Source: JBOFGK01 sp051649085 (GTDB taxonomy: Bacteria > Bacillota_I > Bacilli_A > UBA3375). From it: DNA of 35,655 nt. Positions within the stretch are counted from its first letter, which is position 1, and each line of letters starts with the position of its first letter. The stretch is taken from NCBI GenBank assembly GCA_051649085.1, contig JBOFGK010000006.1, positions 1-35,655 on the forward strand. The letters run 5' to 3'. The position numbers and the translations under genes are program-made. The notes below the pieces were generated by a model. It ran no database searches, was not told the origin of the DNA, and worked only from the letters and a program-made list of their open reading frames with translations. Positions 24,042 to 31,185 of this stretch are shown here, in pieces.

Positions 24042-24377
24042 ATGGCACAAAATTTTAAATATCAAAGGCTCGCAACAGATTTGCAACGAGTGATTGGGAC
24101 ATTTATAAGTGAAAAAATTGAAGAACTTGATTTTGTAACGGTAACCCACGTTGAATTAACAAAAGATTTAGGAGATGCAAAAATATATGTAGAAACTTTA
24201 GGAACGCAAAAACCACAAAAAATTATTGATGTTTTACAAAAAAATGAAAATAGAATAAAACGTGAAATTTCTAATAAAGTGGAAATAAGAAGAATTCCAA
24301 ATTTAATTTTTATGTTTGACGAAAGTTTGGATAATTATAATAAAATTGAAAAAATTCTAACAGGAAAAGAGGACTAA
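24042..24377 (+). CDS. rbfA: Ribosome-binding factor A
   Basis: 111 residues, typical of RbfA, a single-KH-domain protein that helps mature the 5' end of 16S rRNA. The N-terminal RLATDLQRVIGTFISEKI, the VTHVELTKDLGDAKIYV strand pair and the RIPNLIFMFDESLDNYNKIEKIL end are family features. Not followed by truB as is common elsewhere; instead its stop overlaps the ispF start by 1 bp (TAATG). AAGGAG precedes the ATG. Confidence 0.92.
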   Translation: MAQNFKYQRLATDLQRVIGTFISEKIEELDFVTVTHVELTKDLGDAKIYVETLGTQKPQKIIDVLQKNENRIKREISNKVEIRRIPNLIFMFDESLDNYNKIEKILTGKED

Positions 24378-24850
24378 TGAGAATTGGTCACTCTTATGAT
24401 TTACATCGATTGGCAACAGGTCATCCACTTTTTTTAGGGGGAATTGAAATTGAACACGAACTTGGACTTGTTGGACATTCAGATGCTGATGTGCTTTTAC
24501 ATGTTATAACAGAAGCACTAATTGGTGCAATGGGTCTAGGTGATATTGGTGATCATTTTCCGGATACTGATCCAAGTTTAAAAGGTGTTGACTCAAAAGT
24601 TTTGCTTGCACAAATTGTTGAACTACTCGCAGAAAATCAATACGAAATTATTAATCTTGATACGACTATTCATGCACAAAAACCAAAATTGGGTCCACAT
24701 AAGCAAACAATGAAAATTAGAATTGCAGAGTTATTAAGGATTGATGTGAGTCAGGTTAACGTCAAAGCAACAACTGGTGAAAAAATTGGGATAATTGGTC
24801 GTGAAGAAGGAATTGCAGCTGAAGCTGTTGTTTTAATAAAAAAGAAATGA
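24377..24850 (+). CDS. ispF: 2-C-methyl-D-erythritol 2,4-cyclodiphosphate synthase
   Basis: 157 residues. MEP-pathway enzyme of isoprenoid synthesis, forming a homotrimer with a metal site. Metal ligands D8-x-H10 (YDLHRL) and the GHSDADVLLH segment are intact, as are GDIGDHFPDTDP and KATTGEKIGIIGREEGIAA. Its presence implies isoprenoid synthesis by the non-mevalonate route; no other MEP gene lies in the window. Coupled to rbfA; trmFO follows after 7 bp. Confidence 0.96.
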   Translation: MRIGHSYDLHRLATGHPLFLGGIEIEHELGLVGHSDADVLLHVITEALIGAMGLGDIGDHFPDTDPSLKGVDSKVLLAQIVELLAENQYEIINLDTTIHAQKPKLGPHKQTMKIRIAELLRIDVSQVNVKATTGEKIGIIGREEGIAAEAVVLIKKK

Positions 24851-24857
24851 GGCAAAA

Positions 24858-26159
24858 ATGAAAACAGTAAATGTAATTGGCGCGGGCTTGGCAGGTTGTG
24901 AAGCAGCTTGGAATTTAGCAAACAATGGAATAATCGTTAAATTGTTTGAACAAAAACCACTACAAAGAAGTGCAGCAAGTAATAGTGATAAATTTGCTGA
25001 ACTTGTTTGTTCAAATTCTTTACGAGCAATTGGTGAAAAAAATGCAGTTGGTTTATTAAAGATGGAAATGGAAAAACTCGGTTCAATTGTTATGGAAGCT
25101 GCAACACAAACGGCAGTTCCAGCCGGTGGAGCATTAGCTGTTGATCGTGAAGAGTTTTCTAAAGTAATTACGGATAAAATTTTATCACATCCAAATATTG
25201 AAATAATTAGCGAGATTGTCGAAAAAATCAATTTTGAACAGCCGACAATTATTGCAACAGGTCCTTTAACAGATGAAAAGTTAGCCGCTTTTATTAGTGA
25301 AAATTTTTCCGATGACCAATTATATTTCTTTGATGCAGCAGCACCTGTTGTAAATAGTGAAAATATTGATATGAATGTTGTTTATGCAAAATCAAGATAT
25401 GATAAAGGTACACCGGATTATTTAAATATACCGTTAACGGAAGCAGAATATTTAGCTTTTTATGAACTGTTAACGACGTTACCAACAGTTGAATTAAAAG
25501 ACTTTGAGTTAAAAGTTTTTGAAAGTTGTATGCCAGTTGAGGTGATGGCTAAGAGAGGGATTCAGACATTGTTGTTTGGACCGATGAAACCAGTTGGATT
25601 GCACACTCCAGATGGTAAACGCCCACATGCTGTAATTCAACTTCGTCAAGATAATGTTGCTAAAACTTTGTACAATTTAGTTGGTTTCCAAACGAATTTA
25701 ACATGGGCTGCCCAAAAAACATTAATTAATTCATTACCTGGGATGGCTGATGTAACAGTTGAAAGATTTGGAGTAATGCACCGAAATACTTATATATGTG
25801 CTCCGAAAATTTTGGATGATAATTTTCAAACGAAAAAATATGCCAATATCTTTTTTGCAGGACAAATAACAGGAGTCGAAGGTTATGTAGAATCAGCTGC
25901 AAGTGGAATTGTTGCAGCGATTGGAATGCACAGATATTTAATGGATACTCCTAAACTTTCATTTCCACGAACAACTGCAATCGGTTCGTTAACACATTAT
26001 ATTGCAAATGCTGATGAAAATAATTTTCAACCAATGCATGTAAATTTTGGAATTATCCCAGAACTTGGCTTTTCAACGAAGAAAAAGGATCGTAAAGCAG
26101 AATATGCGAAACGAGCAATTGCTGATTTTGAAGCGTTTTTGCTAGAGAAATTAACGTGA
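24858..26159 (+). CDS. trmFO: tRNA U54 methyltransferase, folate/FAD-dependent
   Basis: 433 residues, standard length. Makes ribothymidine-54 in tRNA using methylene-tetrahydrofolate. The FAD-binding Rossmann motif IGAGLAGCEAAWNLA is at the N-terminus, the conserved Cys of LVCSNSLRA is C51, and KRPHAVIQLRQDN and GQITGVEGYVESAASGIVAA are family signatures. It ends in TGA, and the recombinase gene follows after 4 bp, the same trmFO-xerC order as in Bacillus. Confidence 0.96.
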   Translation: MKTVNVIGAGLAGCEAAWNLANNGIIVKLFEQKPLQRSAASNSDKFAELVCSNSLRAIGEKNAVGLLKMEMEKLGSIVMEAATQTAVPAGGALAVDREEFSKVITDKILSHPNIEIISEIVEKINFEQPTIIATGPLTDEKLAAFISENFSDDQLYFFDAAAPVVNSENIDMNVVYAKSRYDKGTPDYLNIPLTEAEYLAFYELLTTLPTVELKDFELKVFESCMPVEVMAKRGIQTLLFGPMKPVGLHTPDGKRPHAVIQLRQDNVAKTLYNLVGFQTNLTWAAQKTLINSLPGMADVTVERFGVMHRNTYICAPKILDDNFQTKKYANIFFAGQITGVEGYVESAASGIVAAIGMHRYLMDTPKLSFPRTTAIGSLTHYIANADENNFQPMHVNFGIIPELGFSTKKKDRKAEYAKRAIADFEAFLLEKLT

Positions 26160-26163
26160 AAAA

Positions 26164-27039
26164 ATGCTGAAAAAATATCTTGATTACTTGGAAGTTAATT
26201 TAAATTATTCACCACTTACAATTGCTAAGTATGCGGAAGTGTTACAGAAATTAGAATGTTTTTTAAAGTTAAGAAATCAACGCTTTGAAGATGCCCAAAC
26301 ACAAGATTTGAAAAGTTATCAAATGATGCTATATGATGCTAAGTATGCGAAAAAGACAATTGCTCAACAAATTTCAATTCTTAAGGGCTTTTACAATTAC
26401 TTGCAATTACAACAACAAATTAGTGGAAATCCAAGTAAAGTGCTTGTTTATCCAAAGTTGAATAATTATTTACCATCAATCTTATATGAAAATGAAATTA
26501 GTAATATTTTGGATAATATGTTAGAAGAAACAGCGCTTGATGTTCGTAATAAAACGATTTTCTTAGTGCTCTATTCCACAGGTATTCGAGTTAGTGAATT
26601 AATTGGAATTAATGTATTGGACGTTAGTTTTGAAGAACAAATTATTAAAGTACTTGGTAAAGGACGTAAAGAAAGAATTGTCCCGATTAATCAGTATACA
26701 CTTGATTATATTTTGGAGTATATTCAAATAAGTCGAAGAAAAATTTTAAAAGAAAAAGAACAACAAGCACTGTTCTTAAATAAAAATGGAGAACGTCTAA
26801 CAGCTAGGGGGGTGTTAGACATTATTAAGCGAGTTTTATTAAAACAACATAGTTTTTTAAAAGTTTCTCCACATACGTTTCGTCATTCCTTTGCAACTCA
26901 TCTATTGAACAATGGGATGGATATTCGAATGGTCCAAGAATTACTAGGCCACAGTTCGCTTTCAACGACCCAAATCTATACAAAGGTATCTAAGCAAAAG
27001 TTGCTTGATGAGTATCAAAAAAACAAATTAAGACGATAA
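26164..27039 (+). CDS. xerC: Tyrosine recombinase, XerC/CodV-like
   Basis: 291 residues, the size of chromosomal Xer proteins. The N-terminal SAM-like DNA-binding domain is at residues about 1-85. All catalytic residues are present: R142 (STGIRVSEL), K166 (GKGRKER), H237 and R240 (PHTFRHSFATH), H263 (LGHSS) and nucleophile Y272 (TTQIYTKVS). Its place after trmFO indicates the housekeeping dimer-resolution recombinase rather than an integrase. No dif site was identified. Confidence 0.9.
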   Translation: MLKKYLDYLEVNLNYSPLTIAKYAEVLQKLECFLKLRNQRFEDAQTQDLKSYQMMLYDAKYAKKTIAQQISILKGFYNYLQLQQQISGNPSKVLVYPKLNNYLPSILYENEISNILDNMLEETALDVRNKTIFLVLYSTGIRVSELIGINVLDVSFEEQIIKVLGKGRKERIVPINQYTLDYILEYIQISRRKILKEKEQQALFLNKNGERLTARGVLDIIKRVLLKQHSFLKVSPHTFRHSFATHLLNNGMDIRMVQELLGHSSLSTTQIYTKVSKQKLLDEYQKNKLRR

Positions 27040-27144
27040 ATTTAGAGATGAAAAACAAAAAAAGAGAATTCTTTTGAAAAAATGATTTTAAAATTGAAAA
27101 AAACACGAAAAAATAGAAAGTAATATCAATAAAAAATGATATTA

Positions 27145-27153
27145 TGATATAAT
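27145..27153 (+). promoter_or_regulatory. Extended -10 promoter of the hydrolase-division cluster
   Basis: TGATATAAT (hexamer 27148-27153), 17 bp before the ATG at 27171. It gives a very short leader that still contains AGAGGAT. It probably drives the hydrolase and the ftsA-like gene, and perhaps ftsZ. Confidence 0.55.
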
Positions 27154-27170
27154 TTTAGTAAGAGGATAGA

Positions 27171-27929
27171 ATGCAATCAATTGTAATTAATAAAACCAAA
27201 GTAAATTATGTGAAAAGAGGTCAAGGACCTGCAGTATTATGCTTACACGGCTGGGGTCAGTCGAGTCAATCATTTTTAAGTCTAATCAAACACTTGGAAA
27301 ATTCATTTACGGTTTACGCAATTGATTTACCAGGCTTTGGTGAGAGCGATGAACCTGAAAAACCATGGTCAATCTTTGACTATGCAATTTTTATTGAAAA
27401 GTTCATTGAGAAATTACAGTTAACAAATGTTTCAGTTGTTGCACATTCATTTGGTGTGAGAATTGCAATCGTCTTAGCTAGTGAAGGGAAAATCACTGGC
27501 AAACTAGTATTTACTGGTGGAGCTGGAATAAAACCTAAACGTAGCTTAGAATATTACATTCGAGTATATGGTTATAAATTTTTGAAACAAATCACCAAAA
27601 CACCTCTTTATAAGCAATTTTATGATGATGTTAGAATAAGTTCTGGTTCAAGTGATTATCAAAAAGCAAGTGAGATTATGAAAAAAGTTCTTATCTTAGC
27701 AGTGAATTTAGATTTAACTGAGAAGTTATCAAATATAAAAAATCAAGCATTACTATATTGGGGTGAAGAGGATGAAGCAACACCAATCGAAGATGGGAAG
27801 AAAATGAATTCTTTGATTAAAAACTCTGAATTAATAATAAGACCTCGCGAAACACATTATAGTTTTCTTGAATCAGCACCAATTTTCAATGAGGCTGTTT
27901 CAAAGTTCTTAAGAGAAAGCAAGCAGTAA
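27171..27929 (+). CDS. Alpha/beta-fold hydrolase
   Basis: 252 residues. Oxyanion-hole region LCLHGWGQSSQSF, nucleophile elbow AHSFGV with S93, catalytic Asp D201 (YWGEEDEATP) and His H229 (RETHYSFLE) form a complete triad. The family covers esterases, lipases and haloperoxidase-like enzymes; substrate cannot be told. It sits 12 bp upstream of the ftsA-like gene and so may be co-transcribed with division genes, as in several Firmicutes-related wall-less lineages (inference). Confidence 0.85.
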   Translation: MQSIVINKTKVNYVKRGQGPAVLCLHGWGQSSQSFLSLIKHLENSFTVYAIDLPGFGESDEPEKPWSIFDYAIFIEKFIEKLQLTNVSVVAHSFGVRIAIVLASEGKITGKLVFTGGAGIKPKRSLEYYIRVYGYKFLKQITKTPLYKQFYDDVRISSGSSDYQKASEIMKKVLILAVNLDLTEKLSNIKNQALLYWGEEDEATPIEDGKKMNSLIKNSELIIRPRETHYSFLESAPIFNEAVSKFLRESKQ

Positions 27930-27941
27930 GAAAGGGTTTAA

Positions 27942-29033
27942 ATGAGTAATTGTGTATATCCATTAATTGTCTATAATAACGAATCAATTAGCGTTATGTT
28001 ATTTAAGATGTATGACTCAAAAGCTTTTTTGTTAGCAAAAAAAATTATTTATAATGGGTCAATTGATGAAATTGTTCAAAAGTCAGAATACGTTCAAATC
28101 GCCAAATTAATTAATCAAGCCTTCAAGAAGTTTGAGGAAAAAACTGGTGAAAAATGTTTGGATATTTATTTGGCAATAGAACCAGATAATTTCTATATTT
28201 CACAAAGGAAGTTTGGAAGTGATTTCTCAGAAGGTTATATTTTAGAACAAATTGATATTGAAAAAGTTTGTGAAAAAGCAAAAAAATATGAAAAAGCGGA
28301 AGATGGATTTACTGTCACATCCTTTATTGCGAACAAAGTGACAGCTGATAATCAGATGATGCGAAAAATTATTGGTAAGAATATACGACAATTACAATTA
28401 GACGGTGAGATAGTCTACATTGATACTAAGACGTTTGATTGTCTGGACCGAATTCTTGAAGAAACGCATCGAAATTTAGCAGATTATATAATTACGAATC
28501 ATTATTTAAAATATTCTCCTGGTTTTGAAAATAATGATGTTATTATTGAAATTGAAGCAAGTAGAATGAATTTTATTGTTCGAAAAGTTGATGGTTTTAA
28601 AAACTTTCGAATAAAAATTGGGCTAGGACATGTTTATACGAAAATGTATGAAAAATTGCTAGAACGAACAAATCAGGAAAATGCACAGATTATTACCTTA
28701 TTTCTTCAAAAGCATTTCTTGATTAACCCACTTGAATTTGATTATGAAATTGTTGAAGGGATTACTGTAAATGAAATGGTCGAGTTTTTCAATCAGATTT
28801 TCAATTTGTATATGCTTAATTTGTTTGCAAATATCCATAAACAAGGAATTGCATTTGAAAAACTCCATATATTGAGTTATGGTTATGAGAACGGTAAGCT
28901 TGTTGAGTTGTTTAACCGCCACTTTGGGAATGAAACGGTAGTTTATAATTTACCAAATTATGGTAATATTCAAAAACCTGATAGTAAAATATATTTAGCA
29001 GTACAAAAATACGACGAATTTAGAATTTTTTAA
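27942..29033 (+). CDS. Degenerate FtsA-like protein
   Basis: 363 residues, somewhat shorter than FtsA (about 400-440), and directly upstream of ftsZ. Several stretches align by eye with FtsA: the region IYLAIEPDNFYISQRKFGSDFSEG followed by DIEKVCEKAKKYE (insertion subdomain), LDGEIVYIDTKTFDCL, VIIEIEASRMNFIV where FtsA has its phosphate-2 motif (DIGGGTTD-like), and LHILSYGYENGKLVELF followed by PNY, where FtsA has the adenosine motif (LTGGxSxLxGL). The glycine-rich ATP-binding signatures are lost, and no clear C-terminal amphipathic membrane-targeting helix is seen (it ends KYDEFRIF). Inference: an actin-fold partner of FtsZ that no longer binds ATP canonically. It may instead be an unrelated protein in the FtsA position. 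Confidence 0.6.
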   Translation: MSNCVYPLIVYNNESISVMLFKMYDSKAFLLAKKIIYNGSIDEIVQKSEYVQIAKLINQAFKKFEEKTGEKCLDIYLAIEPDNFYISQRKFGSDFSEGYILEQIDIEKVCEKAKKYEKAEDGFTVTSFIANKVTADNQMMRKIIGKNIRQLQLDGEIVYIDTKTFDCLDRILEETHRNLADYIITNHYLKYSPGFENNDVIIEIEASRMNFIVRKVDGFKNFRIKIGLGHVYTKMYEKLLERTNQENAQIITLFLQKHFLINPLEFDYEIVEGITVNEMVEFFNQIFNLYMLNLFANIHKQGIAFEKLHILSYGYENGKLVELFNRHFGNETVVYNLPNYGNIQKPDSKIYLAVQKYDEFRIF

Positions 29034-29042
29034 GGAGCGAAT

Positions 29043-30644
29043 ATGCGTGATAAGCAAACTACATTTAATTTATTTGAAGATCTGACAGATGAAGTATTAA
29101 CAATAAATGATAAATATCTAACAGAAGTTGATATGGATGTTGAATTAGAAGAATTTGTAAGTGAGAATCCTGAAGTAGTCTCAATTGCAGAAGAACAAGC
29201 ATTTGAATTTGATGCTAATAATAGTGAACGAATTTCGTTTGATATTGATGAGCCGAGTACATTTCAATTTCAAGCAGAAATAGCTGAACCGGTTATCTCA
29301 GAAAAGCCAAATGATTTCAGTGTACAAACTGAAAAAAAAGCACCAGAAACAATTCAATCACTTGATGAGACGTTCTTCATGCTAGAAGAAGCTTTGGGAG
29401 AAGACACATTAAATGAAATTGAAGATATTGATATAATGACTGATAATCAATACAATGATGCAATTTCATTTGATGTGGAGAAAGAATTGATCGATTTTAA
29501 GGATGCTAATTTTGGAAAAGTTAAAATAATTGCTGTTGGAATTGGTGGATGTGGTTGTAATACAATTGATCGAATGTATGAAGAAAAAATTGGTTCGATT
29601 AAATTAGTTGCAATTGACACGTCAAAGCAAACACTTGAAAATACTTCTGCAGATGAAAAATTCTTATTAGGAGAACCTGTTTTTAGAGGCCATGGAAGTG
29701 GTGCTGATATTGAAAAAGTTGGAGAAATTTTTCAATCCGAAGCAGATGCAATTCGTCGTTTATTAGAAGGTGTGGATATGTTATTCATAACTGGTGGGAT
29801 TGGACGAGGAACTGGAACAATCGGTTTAATTGAAATTGGAAAAATTGCAAGACAAATGGGTATTTTAACAATAGGATTTGCAACTTTACCGAGAAGGTTT
29901 GAAGTTGATACAGCAGTTATTAATAAGTATTTCCCGTTATTTCAGCAAGCCGTTGACTCAAACGTAATTGTTGAAAACGAACGAGTTACACACATTGCAA
30001 AGCATTTACCAATTAACAAAGCAATTAAAGTTGCAGATAAAATGTTAGTAGATGGAATTCGTGGGATTTCTGAGTTGATTACAAGTCCAGGAAAAATCAA
30101 TTTAGATTACGCAGATATAAAAACAGCCTTTTCAAATCAAGGGTCATGTGTGATGGGAATTGGATATGGTAAAGGTGCAAATGCTGTTGTTAAAGCAATT
30201 GAAGAGTCAATTCATTCAGAAATTACTAATTTTGAAAACATCAAAGGAAGCCGTGTAATTATCTTCAATATTACTTGTGCTAGAAATTCAGTTACAATTG
30301 ATGAAGCAACAAAAGGAACAGACTTAATTTACTCATATAATACACACAATAACATCGAACATTTATTATTTGGATATTCATATGATGAATCAATGGGTGA
30401 TATGGTAAAAGTAACTTTTGTAGCAACAGGTACAAATACAACAACGATCAATTATAAAGATGAAGATTCAACAGGTATTTCAACTCCACAAATGAATTCA
30501 GGTGGTTTAATTGGCAAGGAAAATGATAAAGAAATAAGTGATCCAGTTGATATTAATATTTTCCAAACACCTCCAGTTGAAACAGAAAAGAAAAATCCTG
30601 ATCCGATTTTCGGTAACGATGGAATCTTCTTTAGAAAAAAATAA
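29043..30644 (+). CDS. ftsZ: Cell division GTPase FtsZ with long acidic N-terminal extension
   Basis: 533 residues; FtsZ is normally 350-400. Residues 1-157 are an acidic, low-complexity extension with no tubulin homology; the GTPase core begins at GKVKIIAVGIGGCGCN (G158 onward). Nucleotide loops are recognisable but altered: GGCGCN for GGGGCN, and the tubulin signature reads GIGRGTGTIG, with R255 in place of Gly. The T7 loop NLDYADIK keeps the catalytic acidic residues, and SNQGSCVMGIG is conserved. The C-terminal peptide (NDGIFFRKK) matches the DxPxFLRxR-type tail that binds FtsA and SepF. Polymerises into the division ring. Encoded between the FtsA-like gene and sepF. Confidence 0.93.
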   Translation: MRDKQTTFNLFEDLTDEVLTINDKYLTEVDMDVELEEFVSENPEVVSIAEEQAFEFDANNSERISFDIDEPSTFQFQAEIAEPVISEKPNDFSVQTEKKAPETIQSLDETFFMLEEALGEDTLNEIEDIDIMTDNQYNDAISFDVEKELIDFKDANFGKVKIIAVGIGGCGCNTIDRMYEEKIGSIKLVAIDTSKQTLENTSADEKFLLGEPVFRGHGSGADIEKVGEIFQSEADAIRRLLEGVDMLFITGGIGRGTGTIGLIEIGKIARQMGILTIGFATLPRRFEVDTAVINKYFPLFQQAVDSNVIVENERVTHIAKHLPINKAIKVADKMLVDGIRGISELITSPGKINLDYADIKTAFSNQGSCVMGIGYGKGANAVVKAIEESIHSEITNFENIKGSRVIIFNITCARNSVTIDEATKGTDLIYSYNTHNNIEHLLFGYSYDESMGDMVKVTFVATGTNTTTINYKDEDSTGISTPQMNSGGLIGKENDKEISDPVDINIFQTPPVETEKKNPDPIFGNDGIFFRKK

Positions 30645-30690
30645 GTTATAGAATAAAAAATAAAAATTAAATTTATAATAAGGAGAAAAC

Positions 30691-31065
30691 ATGGCATTGT
30701 TCAAAGGCGTAACAGATTTATTTAAAGATGAAGAAACTCAGTACATTGAAGGTGATGAAACAATCGGAATGCATGATGAAACGTTTGATATTGAAGAGGT
30801 AGTAAATACAACAAGATCAAAATCAGTAGTTAAACTTTTTGAACCCGTTTCTAAAACTTCAACTTCGTCGATTATTGACAGCGTGAAAAAAGGTGAACTA
30901 TGTATTGTCGATTTATCAAAGGTTTCAGATACAGAAAAAACGCTAATCTACTCAACACTATCAGGCTCAATGTATTCGCTTGATGGTCAATTAAAACAAA
31001 TTTCTGCAGAAATAATTATGTGTGCACCAAAGAACTATTTAGTTGATGGTGATACTTTAGGTTAA
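30691..31065 (+). CDS. sepF: SepF, FtsZ membrane anchor and bundling protein
   Basis: 124 residues. N-terminal MALFKGVTDLF is the expected amphipathic membrane-binding helix. An acidic linker follows, and the SepF core lies from about residue 43 (VVKLFEPVS...IIDSVKKGELCIVDLSKV) to GSMYSLDGQLKQISAEIIMCAPKNYLV. Membrane tether for FtsZ that can replace FtsA, which fits the degenerate state of the neighbouring FtsA-like protein. AAGGAG before ATG; hairpin after the stop. Confidence 0.92.
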   Translation: MALFKGVTDLFKDEETQYIEGDETIGMHDETFDIEEVVNTTRSKSVVKLFEPVSKTSTSSIIDSVKKGELCIVDLSKVSDTEKTLIYSTLSGSMYSLDGQLKQISAEIIMCAPKNYLVDGDTLG

Positions 31066-31068
31066 GAA

Positions 31069-31096
31069 TTAACTCCATTTTTGGAGTTAATTTATT
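31069..31096 (+). terminator. Hairpin after sepF
   Basis: TTAACTCC (31069-31076), loop ATTTTT, GGAGTTAA (31083-31090), then TTTATT. The T tract is imperfect, so read-through into ileS is possible. The 95 bp before ileS are too short for a T-box leader and contain no T-box sequence. Confidence 0.65.
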
Positions 31097-31185
31097 AATT
31101 GATAAAGTGTTTGTTTAAAAGCGTAAAAAAGAAAGCTAGAATCAAGTGTATATACAAAGAAAATTATTATTGAATTAGGAGTAAG

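Noticed and set aside
31091..31185. T-box leader upstream of ileS
   Set aside because: The gap is under 100 bp and contains no T-box core sequence or antiterminator stem.
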